A stretch of 64,000 nt of DNA from contig JAVBTY010000009.1 in NCBI GenBank assembly GCA_031555955.1, forward strand, positions 62,001 through 126,000, written 5' to 3'. Shown piece after piece: positions 33,389 to 41,722 of this stretch. The stretch is from Azoarcus sp031555955. GTDB lineage: Bacteria; Pseudomonadota; Gammaproteobacteria; Burkholderiales; Rhodocyclaceae. The notes beneath the pieces were generated by a model. The model saw only the letters and a list, made by a program, of their open reading frames with translations, ran no database searches and had not been told where the DNA came from. The number at the start of each line of letters is the position of its first letter. Position 1 is the first letter of the stretch. Both the position numbers and the translations under genes were made by a program.

Positions 33389-36300
33389 TTACCGAACAGT
33401 AGTCCATCCCTGACGGCCCATATCAGGATCCGGGCTTTCGCTAGTAGAAAGGCCTCCGGGCAAAACAGCCTTTGCAGCACCTTCTCCGTGCAATATGGTT
33501 GGAGCCACTCCACCAGGCAGCTTGCGGGCATTCACCGCTACCGATCCCTGATTTGCACCAAGACTGACAAACTCACCCGAGTTAAAACTTTGATCATTGT
33601 TCAGATCAAACACCGAAAAGCTGGTGCGCCCGCCTGTAAATGGATCCAGCTCATATAACCAGCCTGAAACCTGGCCCGCACATGCATTGGGATCTGGCAC
33701 AAACGACGTAAAAACGATCCGGTCACTGTAATAGGCATTAGGAGAACTAATAACCCGCTCTCCTGTAAGCACTGACGGAGATGCCTGCAGATCAAGATAA
33801 AAACCTTTCTGGTCAGCGGATAACGTATTCTTCGTGATGACACGAACGTCGTGGGTTTCCCCGTCAAAATCCGCACTCAGCTTTTCTGCCTGGATTTCCT
33901 GTTTCAGCAAATTATTACGTGTTACCTTGGCCCCTCCTGCCACATCGTTCTGGCACGAAACCGGCTGATGAAATGTCTCGCCGCAATCATCAAAAATGCC
34001 ATAAAAACTCTCTTTCTCCTGATCTCCCTGGTCCCCAACCTCAAAAAACTGTCCGGTTCCAAAATAGACAATTGTCCCATCCCGGTAGGGATTGAGCCGC
34101 ACCGCTGGCCTTGTCATGATTGGTCGTGTCTTTCCCTCATCCTTGTTGCTGAAAAGGGGGGCGGGCTTGGCTCCCGCCTTGAAAGACACCTTCCATTCAC
34201 CGACCGCCCCTTTGAAATCAAAGCGCCACATGTTTCCATGCATATCTCCAGCATACACGGCATCCGTCGCCCCGTTCCTGTTGGAGTCCACCGCAGAAGG
34301 CGACGCCAGTCCATTCGGTTTTTCCGCACTGCCAACCTGGGTGTCAATCATTTTCAGCAGACTACCCGTCGCCAGATCAACCACAAAAAGCCGTGCCGTA
34401 TTCGATTCACTGTTATAACCGTTGCCGAAAATGGCGACCCAGTCGCCGCTTTCCAGCCTGACGATGGCGGCCTGCCCAATTGCAACCCCCAGTTCAGGAT
34501 GGGTAAATTCCCACAACACATTCTTTTCGCTGAATGAGGCTGGATTTTCAACATCAAGCGCGAAATAGGCGCGCCCTCCGGCCCCTGTCGAACCAACCAG
34601 CACCGTCTTCCATTGTTTGCCTTTCGATGTGTCGATAAAGGCATCCGCCGCGCTGGATGGTCCATCAACGAAATACTGATGCTGATAATCCTGCCCGGCA
34701 AGCGTGGCGAGCTTGCCGTGTGGCGCCACATCAGACGTTTTTTCAAAAAGAACGCTGGGGATATAGGCAAATTTTTCTACCCCGGTCGCCTCATCAAAGG
34801 CATGCAACATGCCGTCATTCGCACCGGCATAAACCATTTTCAGGCGGTTCTTATAGTCATCCGTGGCTCTTCTGTTTTTATACGCCGAACGCTCCGTGGC
34901 ATCCAGACCGGGCGCCGTGCCATACCCAAGATTTTCCGTGCCTACGTAAACTGGCCCGGAATGGACGATATCACCCAGCACCTTACCCCCTCGGGAACGG
35001 AATTTACCAAATTCCGCACCCCCTTCGTGGGTATTGTCACCACGCAACCAGTCCAGCAGGTTTTGGGCCGTCAGCTGTGCAGCGGGGGGCACGGCCTGCC
35101 ATGACATAGGGATCGAAAAAAGCCCCTGCTGGGAGGGTGAAAGGTTGTCCCAGGTGAAGGGAATTGGCACGAATGTACCGCCATTCCATTTAGAAGTATA
35201 AATTTTCCGCGCCCCATGCGCTGGGATTTTTCCGCTTGCGCTCCATGCCAGATCCAGATGCTCCAGAACCGGTGGAGACGCCATGGGGTCAGCCGGGATA
35301 TAGTCAAAACCCTTCAGCTCCCCGGTCCATTGGCTCTTGTCTCCTTGATACTCGACCGAGTAAAGCCTCGTCCCATTCGCCGCACGGGAAGAACTGCTGC
35401 CCACGGACGCTGCACTCTGCGTGGCTGTTTCTATACTGGCAAAAATGGCCTTGACCGCCGCAACCATTTCCATCGGGTCACTTGCGCTCAGATACTTGCC
35501 ATGTCCATTTACCGCTGCATGAAACAAATCATCGATTTTTGCCGCTTCCGCTGTGGGGGGAGGCCAGCTAACCTCCCCCCCGGCTGCGGCTGTTGCTTTA
35601 ACCCCCTCCACTGTGGGAGCAGCCCCTCCGTCTTTTTTACTTCCCTGCACACCAAAACCAATAGTGAATAACCCCATGTTCTGCCAGAATGCCGGGCTAT
35701 CCGCTGAGGGGGGGACCACGTTTGGAAGATCCGGTCGCAAATCACGGTACCAGTAATGCATAGCCACATCGGCCAATGTGTTGCTGTTTGAATCACTGTA
35801 AGGAGCAGCAGGCGTATAGGAATATGGCTCCATACCCGGGCCCGTAATGAGTGGTCCCGGGTTTCCATCAACATTCTTCTTTGCGGCCTCTGTTTTTGCC
35901 TCGGCATCGTTCCAGCCACCATCCGTCATCAGGATCGTGTAACTTCTACGGCATGCGAGCGTCGTTCCGCCCTTGACTCCAGGCGTTGAACTCCAGGGAC
36001 CAATCTCCGAATCATTTTCGTAATATTGTCCGGCGTCATCAACCGCCCTTCTGAGCGGAGTCATGCCTGGCTCTCCTAGCGCAAAGAGCCATTTAAAGAA
36101 AGCGGCCCTGTCATTTCCCTCAAATTTCCGGATGCCTCTTTCAATAGTGCTTAGAGTTTTACCATCAACACTGCTGGTTCCACCCTTGGAGATTTTCCCA
36201 TAACCAACACGGGAATTATCACCAAGCTCAGCAAATGCAAGGCTCATTGCAGCCTTGGCTGTGAAATTCCTGATGCGGTAATACGAATACCAGTTGGCGA

Positions 36301-36919
36301 AGTTCTGCTTTTGTGTCGCATCGCCATCAGTAACAATATCTACCCGCTGAAAGCAGGCATCATTAACCAGGTTACCGCTCGTCGGCGGCACAACACACGC
36401 GCCACCAGGAACGTATCTGTTGTAGTAGGCGTGCCCCCCGGGGTTAGCTACCGTCCAGTCTGTTCGACTGCTCCAGCTTGCCACGTAACCGGTTGAAAGG
36501 TTTACTTTTGGCTGATTCTCCCTGTTTGTCAGATAGCCGTCATTCCACGCATTGTTAAAATCCGCATTTCCAAGATTCCCCCCATCTCCTGTGGCAGGGG
36601 GAAGATAGGTGACATCCGGATTAAAATACAGCTTGTTGCGAAGATGCGAATACGAACTCATCAAATTGCCGCTCGAGTTGCTAGTATTCAAAATGTTCGC
36701 ACTGCCCATCGACCCAGAATCATCATGGATATACATCAGGTTTGAAGGCAGCCCTCCTCCCAGCTCAATGGGAACCTGTGAAATATCGAATGGCGCTCCC
36801 CATGCAGATGCGGGCAACGACAGCACCGCGACACCAAAAACAATATCCAGCATTGACGCCAGAACGGTCATCCGGCAGCGCCGGGGGGCCTTACGGCCTG
36901 TGTAATGTTGCCTGTTCAT
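33389..36919 (-). CDS. pilY1: Type IV pilus tip adhesin/biogenesis factor PilY1
   Basis: A 1176-residue secreted protein with an N-terminal signal region (hydrophobic stretch about 24-41). A von Willebrand A-like domain has the MIDAS motif DDSGS at 66-70. The C-terminal beta-propeller (from about residue 690) begins with AGANDGMLHAFDEATG, diagnostic of PilY1/PilC. Two calcium-binding-type loops are visible: DSNRNGATD from Asp878 and an EF-hand-like 12-mer, DLNNDQSFNSGE, at 1105-1116. Calcium binding by PilY1 controls pilus extension and retraction in Pseudomonas. AGGGAGG lies 8 nt before the ATG at 36919, which decides that start. pilX is 52 nt upstream. Confidence 0.95.
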   Translation of the reverse strand: MNRQHYTGRKAPRRCRMTVLASMLDIVFGVAVLSLPASAWGAPFDISQVPIELGGGLPSNLMYIHDDSGSMGSANILNTSNSSGNLMSSYSHLRNKLYFNPDVTYLPPATGDGGNLGNADFNNAWNDGYLTNRENQPKVNLSTGYVASWSSRTDWTVANPGGHAYYNRYVPGGACVVPPTSGNLVNDACFQRVDIVTDGDATQKQNFANWYSYYRIRNFTAKAAMSLAFAELGDNSRVGYGKISKGGTSSVDGKTLSTIERGIRKFEGNDRAAFFKWLFALGEPGMTPLRRAVDDAGQYYENDSEIGPWSSTPGVKGGTTLACRRSYTILMTDGGWNDAEAKTEAAKKNVDGNPGPLITGPGMEPYSYTPAAPYSDSNSNTLADVAMHYWYRDLRPDLPNVVPPSADSPAFWQNMGLFTIGFGVQGSKKDGGAAPTVEGVKATAAAGGEVSWPPPTAEAAKIDDLFHAAVNGHGKYLSASDPMEMVAAVKAIFASIETATQSAASVGSSSSRAANGTRLYSVEYQGDKSQWTGELKGFDYIPADPMASPPVLEHLDLAWSASGKIPAHGARKIYTSKWNGGTFVPIPFTWDNLSPSQQGLFSIPMSWQAVPPAAQLTAQNLLDWLRGDNTHEGGAEFGKFRSRGGKVLGDIVHSGPVYVGTENLGYGTAPGLDATERSAYKNRRATDDYKNRLKMVYAGANDGMLHAFDEATGVEKFAYIPSVLFEKTSDVAPHGKLATLAGQDYQHQYFVDGPSSAADAFIDTSKGKQWKTVLVGSTGAGGRAYFALDVENPASFSEKNVLWEFTHPELGVAIGQAAIVRLESGDWVAIFGNGYNSESNTARLFVVDLATGSLLKMIDTQVGSAEKPNGLASPSAVDSNRNGATDAVYAGDMHGNMWRFDFKGAVGEWKVSFKAGAKPAPLFSNKDEGKTRPIMTRPAVRLNPYRDGTIVYFGTGQFFEVGDQGDQEKESFYGIFDDCGETFHQPVSCQNDVAGGAKVTRNNLLKQEIQAEKLSADFDGETHDVRVITKNTLSADQKGFYLDLQASPSVLTGERVISSPNAYYSDRIVFTSFVPDPNACAGQVSGWLYELDPFTGGRTSFSVFDLNNDQSFNSGEFVSLGANQGSVAVNARKLPGGVAPTILHGEGAAKAVLPGGLSTSESPDPDMGRQGWTTVR

Positions 36920-36971
36920 GTTCAGATCCTCCCTGCCAGTCCTGTAACCATCAATACCGCCAAAAACCAGA

Positions 36972-37508
36972 TCACTCCGCATACGGGCGCGTGTATGTGC
37001 TTTCCAGAATTATCGGCGTATCACCCCGCCCCCCCACCGCGCGCACCACGACCCGAAACGCGTCCGCCTTAAAACCTAGGGAGCTCAGGTCTATGTGCTG
37101 AATCGCCCCCTGCTCTTCCTGATATTCCATCATGTAGCGCGGCCTGGCGGCAGTACCTTTTATATCGCCACCAATCTCCTGGCTCTTGCTTCCCGTCCAG
37201 GCCGCCGAACTGGAAACATCCGGCATTATGACGGAAGCAGCCCCTTCCAGACGGTAGCTTCCGTTTCCGTTATAAACGGTTGCATTCCAGGCCGCACGCT
37301 CACCTTCAATCAGGCCGATTTCAGCTGCCTGAAATGCGATATTCCGGTCGCGCAAATTGCCTGCCATGCGCTCCTGCTGTGTCGTAACCTGAATGGCCGT
37401 AACGCCAATCATTGTCATCAGCAGCAGGATAATCAACCCCACAAACAGGACCGCACCCCGTTGCTGCCGGAAACATCCGCCACAAGACTGGCTGTTTCTG
37501 TAAAACAT
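36972..37508 (-). CDS. pilX: Type IV pilus assembly protein PilX
   Basis: A 178-residue minor pilin-like protein. The N-terminus RGAVLFVGLIILLLMTMIGV is the PilX_N motif: a prepilin-type hydrophobic helix without the usual Glu5. The rest continues as TTQQERMAGNLRDRNIAFQAAE, typical of the family. It works with PilV, PilW and PilY1 to start pilus assembly. GAGGTGA lies 6 nt before the ATG. It is 15 nt downstream of pilW. Confidence 0.92.
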   Translation of the reverse strand: MFYRNSQSCGGCFRQQRGAVLFVGLIILLLMTMIGVTAIQVTTQQERMAGNLRDRNIAFQAAEIGLIEGERAAWNATVYNGNGSYRLEGAASVIMPDVSSSAAWTGSKSQEIGGDIKGTAARPRYMMEYQEEQGAIQHIDLSSLGFKADAFRVVVRAVGGRGDTPIILESTYTRPYAE

Positions 37509-37523
37509 TTAATATCACCTCGA

Positions 37524-38612
37524 TCAAAAAGTCCGATTGCGCAACGCGACCGTGGTAGAAAAAATCTGGTGTATCCTTCTATCATCGGTACGTGGCGTAA
37601 ACAAAATACCGCCGCTGTCTATTGAAGGTGGCGCATTTTCCAGAACATTTTCGACGCTGGTTACACGCAGAGAAACCCGCAATGCCGTCGCGTCACCCCA
37701 GTCCTGTTGCGTCAGCCCCGATGCTGACGCAAGGGCGACATAACCAGTAACAGTTCTGGGGCGGGATCCGTCGTTATTCTCATCACCTTTACCCAGACTG
37801 ATCTGCATGTCCTCGACGCCTTCAACCAGCTCCTGGTTGCCGCGAAAAAGACTGTAAACCGCATCCCCCGCAGCATTTTTGCGCCCGGTGTTCTGGATTG
37901 AATACTGCACAGATCCAAATCGAAGAATGCGCCCTGCATTGCCGAAATTCTTGTTTCTCTCATCTGGAATTGGTACGGTTGGTATGATTGTATTGCTAAG
38001 GGTTGCAGGGTTTGCGTTTACCGAAGCAACCGTTAACGTAACCAGCCCCCTGCAGCTTGCAAGCAGCAGATTCTCTCCATTATTGATGGAGGTAACATTG
38101 AAGGCATTCGAAATGCTGATCCCATCTTTATCCTGCGCCTGAACGGGAAATGACTGGGTAATCCGCGTAATGGTGACCGCATCGGTACCCGTAGCAACTG
38201 CCCCCGGAAGCGTTGCGACATGAGTAGCCTCTCCCGGCGTAGCTCCCGTTCCGGCGGTTCCGGAAACAGACAGGTCAATAACAGGCGGAGAAGTAATATT
38301 GGCAATAGTCGCAACGACGTTATCGCCCGAATAATCCGTCACTTTCTGGCCGCCGCGCAAGAGAAGCCGCCAAATGGGACCGCCATAGTAATAACCGGCC
38401 ATTCTGAGATCGTTGTTGATGATATCGATAGCAATGCGGCCATTTTCCTGTACGCGGGAAAGCTCCTCGTTGTAACCGTAAGTTTTCCGGCTTCCCTGAA
38501 AAATGTAGAGCACCGCAAGCAGGATCAGCAGGCCAAGAATCATTGCGATCATCAGCTCAATCAGCGTAAGACCGCGCTGGGCAGGTGAAAAACGGGAAGA
38601 TTTTTTGCTCAT
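37524..38612 (-). CDS. pilW: Type IV pilus assembly protein PilW
   Basis: A 362-residue minor pilin. The prepilin site is QRG/LTLIELMIAMILGLLI with Glu at +5, followed by the family segment IFQGSRKTYGYNEELSRVQE. The large C-terminal domain has residues expected for a beta-sheet pilin head. The start ATG overlaps the pilV stop by 4 nt. It belongs to the priming complex that initiates pilus assembly and carries PilY1. Confidence 0.93.
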   Translation of the reverse strand: MSKKSSRFSPAQRGLTLIELMIAMILGLLILLAVLYIFQGSRKTYGYNEELSRVQENGRIAIDIINNDLRMAGYYYGGPIWRLLLRGGQKVTDYSGDNVVATIANITSPPVIDLSVSGTAGTGATPGEATHVATLPGAVATGTDAVTITRITQSFPVQAQDKDGISISNAFNVTSINNGENLLLASCRGLVTLTVASVNANPATLSNTIIPTVPIPDERNKNFGNAGRILRFGSVQYSIQNTGRKNAAGDAVYSLFRGNQELVEGVEDMQISLGKGDENNDGSRPRTVTGYVALASASGLTQQDWGDATALRVSLRVTSVENVLENAPPSIDSGGILFTPRTDDRRIHQIFSTTVALRNRTF

Positions 38613-39100
38613 TTTATCCGCCCCACAATTGCTACGTTTTGTGTAACACGTCCTTTTACAACCCCGTCGCTGGCACTGAGGTCAGCTTCCGTCCACCGGA
38701 TACCCACCACAAAAAAATTGCCGGATCCGGTGCATGCTGCCTCTGTGGCATCTGTGGAATTCGATCTCCGGCATACGAAGCCATCCGCCCCTGGGCCGAG
38801 GGCACGCACCAAGGCGGCCTTCCAGTCGGCAAGATCCAGATCGGGAACAGTCGAACCCGACGCGCTGGCTCCGGTTGCGATTTCATAATCACCCGCAAGC
38901 GCATCCACCTTATTTGCCCGCATCCGGTCAAGAATATCGTAGGCCAGCAGCGTCGCCTGGGATCGCTGCAGCGCCCCCTGGTTTAGCTGCAGGGATGCCA
39001 CCTGCAATCCGGCCAGCCCCAGCAACCCAAGAGACAGGACGACAATGGCGACAAGAACTTCCAGAAGACTCGCACCATTCTGCCGTTTCAAAAAAAACAT
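38609..39100 (-). CDS. pilV: Type IV pilus modification protein PilV
   Basis: A 163-residue minor pilin with a short leader and the site QNG/ASLLEVLVAIVVLSLGLLG, Glu at +5, typical of PilV. The pattern LAYDILDRMRANKV after the helix is also family-typical. A pair of cysteines near the C-terminal third may form a disulfide. It lies 21 nt after the second FimT-like pilin gene. Confidence 0.92.
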   Translation of the reverse strand: MFFLKRQNGASLLEVLVAIVVLSLGLLGLAGLQVASLQLNQGALQRSQATLLAYDILDRMRANKVDALAGDYEIATGASASGSTVPDLDLADWKAALVRALGPGADGFVCRRSNSTDATEAACTGSGNFFVVGIRWTEADLSASDGVVKGRVTQNVAIVGRIK

Positions 39101-39121
39101 TTTTCAGCTCCTTCCGCGCTA

Positions 39122-39622
39122 TTACGGGCAGACAACCTGCGATCCGGCCGAGGCTCTTCCCGTTGGTGTAACAATGATCTCGCGTCCCCGCCACTCTCCC
39201 GCATCACACGGCACGGGGAATACAGTCAGCGTCGCGCCGTCGGCCGGAGCCGTCATATCGCCAAGCCGCCCGAATATAAACTGACCAGCATTCGCTGTGA
39301 TCGCCGCACCCTGCGCCAGGGCGCCAACCTGGATTGTCGTGGCGGCCGCACATGCTCCATCTCCTGTTGACACGCACCATCCATCTTCAAACGATGCCAC
39401 TGCCACGGTAGCGCCATTTCCAGTTAGGCTGACCGTTACATCACGGCGGATGGCCTCATCACGCGCAAATTTGAGTGTGGCGATAAAATCGTTAACCTGC
39501 GTCGTCACACGATGATCCCCGATCAGATTCCGGAAGCCCGGGAGAGCCATCGCCCCAAGTATTGCAAGAATGGCAACGGCAACCATCAGCTCAATCAATG
39601 TAAAACCCTTGGACGACGACAT
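39122..39622 (-). CDS. fimT: GspH/FimT-family minor pilin (second copy)
   Basis: A 166-residue prepilin. The start is the ATG at 39622, with TGGAG 7 nt upstream. The leader MSSSKG is followed by FTLIELMVAVAILAILGAMA, with Glu at +5. The FARDEAIRRDVTVSLTGNG segment is the GspH/FimT/FimU domain signature, and a Cys pair (WCVSTGDGAC) lies in the head. It is the second of two adjacent FimT-like genes; one may serve the role of FimU in the pilus priming complex. Confidence 0.88.
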   Translation of the reverse strand: MSSSKGFTLIELMVAVAILAILGAMALPGFRNLIGDHRVTTQVNDFIATLKFARDEAIRRDVTVSLTGNGATVAVASFEDGWCVSTGDGACAAATTIQVGALAQGAAITANAGQFIFGRLGDMTAPADGATLTVFPVPCDAGEWRGREIIVTPTGRASAGSQVVCP

Positions 39623-39725
39623 GACGTGACTCCATTTGTTCATGGTTATATTGGCTCTTTGTTCCGGGAAAATCCCCCAGCTGCAGAACAGACGGTCTGC
39701 CGAATGCGATAAACGGTAAAACGCG

Positions 39726-40274
39726 TCAGCAGACATGGGGCACGGAGCGTGGCCGACCAGTAGCGCTGACCACGATCTGATGTCCGGATGCGCCCGCGCA
39801 GAGCGTGATCGTTCCCATTTGCAAGGCATTGTTCGTTTTGAGCGTTGTGCCCGACGCCACATACGACACATAATCGGCGACAGGCGTATTGCCTGTAATC
39901 GACAGTCCATGAACAGGGGGCTGAACCAGAAGTATTGTCTCTGAAACATCGCGCAGGGCATTCTGGTCGGGATCATGAAAAATAATCCAGCCATGCTGCC
40001 AGCCGATGCCTTTCCCGCAGGTTTGCCCGTCCTGGCTGGTGCATAACGTTACCCGAGAGTCGCGCCGGATCGCTTCTGAACGCGTTAACGCCAGCGCGCC
40101 AAGCAGTTCGTTTCCCGTAACGCTGGCACGATGTTCGCGTAAGAGCGCTTCAAATGACGGCAGCGCCATCCCCGCGAGTAGCGCCACAATGGCAAGCGTT
40201 ACCAGCAGCTCCATCAACGTCATGCCTGCTTCATCAGATCTGCTCCCTGAAACACTCCTCCTTTCCACCCCCAT
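39726..40274 (-). CDS. fimT: GspH/FimT-family minor pilin (first gene of the pilus operon)
   Basis: A 182-residue prepilin with the site EAG/MTLMELLVTLAIVALLAGM (Glu at +5) and the GspH domain signature LTRSEAIRRDSRVTLCTS, with further Cys at TCGKG and the C-terminus. The ATG at 40274 was chosen; a GTG 12 nt upstream is possible. The leader is longer and more basic than in the downstream copy. This gene begins the fimT-fimT-pilVWXY1-pilE operon; a 113-nt stretch upstream lies before the yjfB-like terminator and must hold the promoter. Confidence 0.86.
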   Translation of the reverse strand: MGVERRSVSGSRSDEAGMTLMELLVTLAIVALLAGMALPSFEALLREHRASVTGNELLGALALTRSEAIRRDSRVTLCTSQDGQTCGKGIGWQHGWIIFHDPDQNALRDVSETILLVQPPVHGLSITGNTPVADYVSYVASGTTLKTNNALQMGTITLCAGASGHQIVVSATGRPRSVPHVC

Positions 40275-40380
40275 GATGCCCCCCACTGTTCTGCGTTACT
40301 TTTCAGGATGTTATTGCTCCAGCCGCACGAACAATCAGAACTTCTGCCCTGCCTGTTTTTTATCCTCTTTGGCCTGCGTT

Positions 40381-40416
40381 ACAAAAACGAAGGGCGCACC
40401 CGCAGGTGCGCCCTTC
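40381..40416 (-). terminator. Rho-independent terminator of the YjfB-like gene
   Basis: A 12-bp stem (40389-40400 with 40405-40416) closes a CGCA loop and is followed on the minus strand by a T-rich run (GTTTTTGT). It separates the yjfB-like transcript from the pilus operon. Confidence 0.85.
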
Positions 40417-40437
40417 ATTGTTACCTGAACATCATCA

Positions 40438-40635
40438 TCAGGCAAAGGTATCGATGACTCCGCCCGCGGTGCCCGCGGGAACCTGTACCGGCGGCGGAAG
40501 CGCCTCCAGCAGCTGCAGTGCGTGGGAGGCACCAATATCCATCGCTTTTTTCAGCACGGAAACAGAAACATCCTGCCGTATCTGGCCTGCCGCATTGGCG
40601 CTGGCAGCTGCCGCAATTGAAGAAACATCCATCAT
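40438..40635 (-). CDS. YjfB-family putative motility protein
   Basis: A 65-residue protein with the YjfB_motility pattern: MDVSSIAAAASANAAGQIRQ, then SVLKKAMDIGASHALQLLEAL, and a Pro-rich end. Family members are found in motile bacteria and their function is unknown. The first two codons are both ATG; GAGGGTG lies 4-7 nt upstream. A strong terminator follows the stop. Confidence 0.85.
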   Translation of the reverse strand: MMDVSSIAAAASANAAGQIRQDVSVSVLKKAMDIGASHALQLLEALPPPVQVPAGTAGGVIDTFA

Positions 40636-40653
40636 TCACACCCTCAACAGGAT

Positions 40654-41139
40654 TTATTCCCGGAAGTTGCCGAACTGAAGCGGGAAATCGGTGATTTCCT
40701 TTTTCATCAGCGCTATTGCTTCCTGCAGAACATCGCGCTTGCCGCCGGAGACGCGAACCGCATCCCCCTGGATGGCCGCCTGCACCTTGAGCTTGCTGTC
40801 CTTGAGAAGCTTAACGGCCTTTTTCGCCAGATCCTGAGGAACTCCGACACGAACCGTCAATTCCTGTCTGACCTTGTTGCCACCCGCTTTCTGCAACTCG
40901 CCGTATTCGAGGCAGCGTACATCGATTTTTTTTGCGGTCATTTCCGGAAGCAGGATGGCTGTCATCTGGTCAAGCTGGAAGGTGCTATCGCCATGCAGGG
41001 TCAGGATTTTGTCGCCCTGCTCCACACGCGCATCCGTTCCCTTGAAGTCGTACCGGCCTGAAATCTTGCGGTTCGATACATCGACGGCGTTGCGTAATGC
41101 AACCAGATCAACCTCTGACATGATGTCGAACGACGGCAT
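40654..41139 (-). CDS. yajQ: YajQ-family nucleotide-binding protein
   Basis: A 161-residue protein, the typical YajQ length. The start MPSFDIMSEVDLVALRNAVD and the RYDFKGTDARVE segment are diagnostic. Members bind c-di-GMP (Xanthomonas) or other nucleotides and act as regulators with CLP-like partners. It lies 17 nt after ppnP on the same strand and 18 nt before the YjfB-like gene. Confidence 0.95.
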   Translation of the reverse strand: MPSFDIMSEVDLVALRNAVDVSNRKISGRYDFKGTDARVEQGDKILTLHGDSTFQLDQMTAILLPEMTAKKIDVRCLEYGELQKAGGNKVRQELTVRVGVPQDLAKKAVKLLKDSKLKVQAAIQGDAVRVSGGKRDVLQEAIALMKKEITDFPLQFGNFRE

Positions 41140-41156
41140 GATGCCCTCCCTGCATG

Positions 41157-41480
41157 TCAGCCAAAATGACAGATGTAATGGTAAGGCTCGCCAGTCACCT
41201 CAATATCGAAGCTGGAATTGCCCGGGACATGAAAACGGTCACCCGCACCACAGGTTTTCCAGCCGCTTTCCCCTTTCAGCCTTACGCGGCAGCTTCCAGC
41301 AACGCCTTCCATGATTTCCGGCGCACCCGTATTGAAAGTCAGGATTGAGGGCAGGATGACGCCGACCGATTTTTTTTCGCCATTCGCAAACTGGATGCCG
41401 TGGCTGACGCATTTGCCATCGAAATAAACGTTTGCCCTGGTGGTTACAGTTACATCGCCAATATTTTCAGTCGCGCCCAT
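41157..41480 (-). CDS. ppnP: Pyrimidine/purine nucleoside phosphorylase PpnP
   Basis: A 107-residue cupin-fold protein of the DUF1255 family. The segments ANVYFDGKCVSHGI, GVILPSILTFNTGAPEIMEG and FHVPGNSSFDIEV match PpnP, which phosphorolyses a range of nucleosides. It is 11 nt after the DUF2788 gene and appears to be cotranscribed with the arginine genes and yajQ. Confidence 0.94.
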   Translation of the reverse strand: MGATENIGDVTVTTRANVYFDGKCVSHGIQFANGEKKSVGVILPSILTFNTGAPEIMEGVAGSCRVRLKGESGWKTCGAGDRFHVPGNSSFDIEVTGEPYHYICHFG

Positions 41481-41491
41481 GTCTGATCCTT

Positions 41492-41722
41492 TTATTCAAT
41501 GCCCATTATTTTCTGGATGAAGCCTTTGGCGATGAAGCCGACAAAACCAAGTCCAAGCGCGATGAAGAGCCACACCGTTCCATATTTTCCCGCCCTGGAT
41601 TCCCGCGCCAGATTGCCGATGATAAAGAGCATGTAAAGAATCAGGGCGGTGAAACAGATTTTGAGGGAAAGGTCTTCGAACTCCGCCATTGTCAGTCCGA
41701 ACAGCAGCGGCTCATTTCCCAT
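41492..41722 (-). CDS. DUF2788 small membrane protein
   Basis: A 76-residue protein with two hydrophobic segments (about 20-37 and 49-65) joined by a basic loop ARESRAGKYG. This matches the DUF2788 family, found in beta- and gammaproteobacteria, function unknown. Its start overlaps the argG stop by 1 nt (TAATG), so translation is coupled to argG. Confidence 0.85.
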   Translation of the reverse strand: MGNEPLLFGLTMAEFEDLSLKICFTALILYMLFIIGNLARESRAGKYGTVWLFIALGLGFVGFIAKGFIQKIMGIE

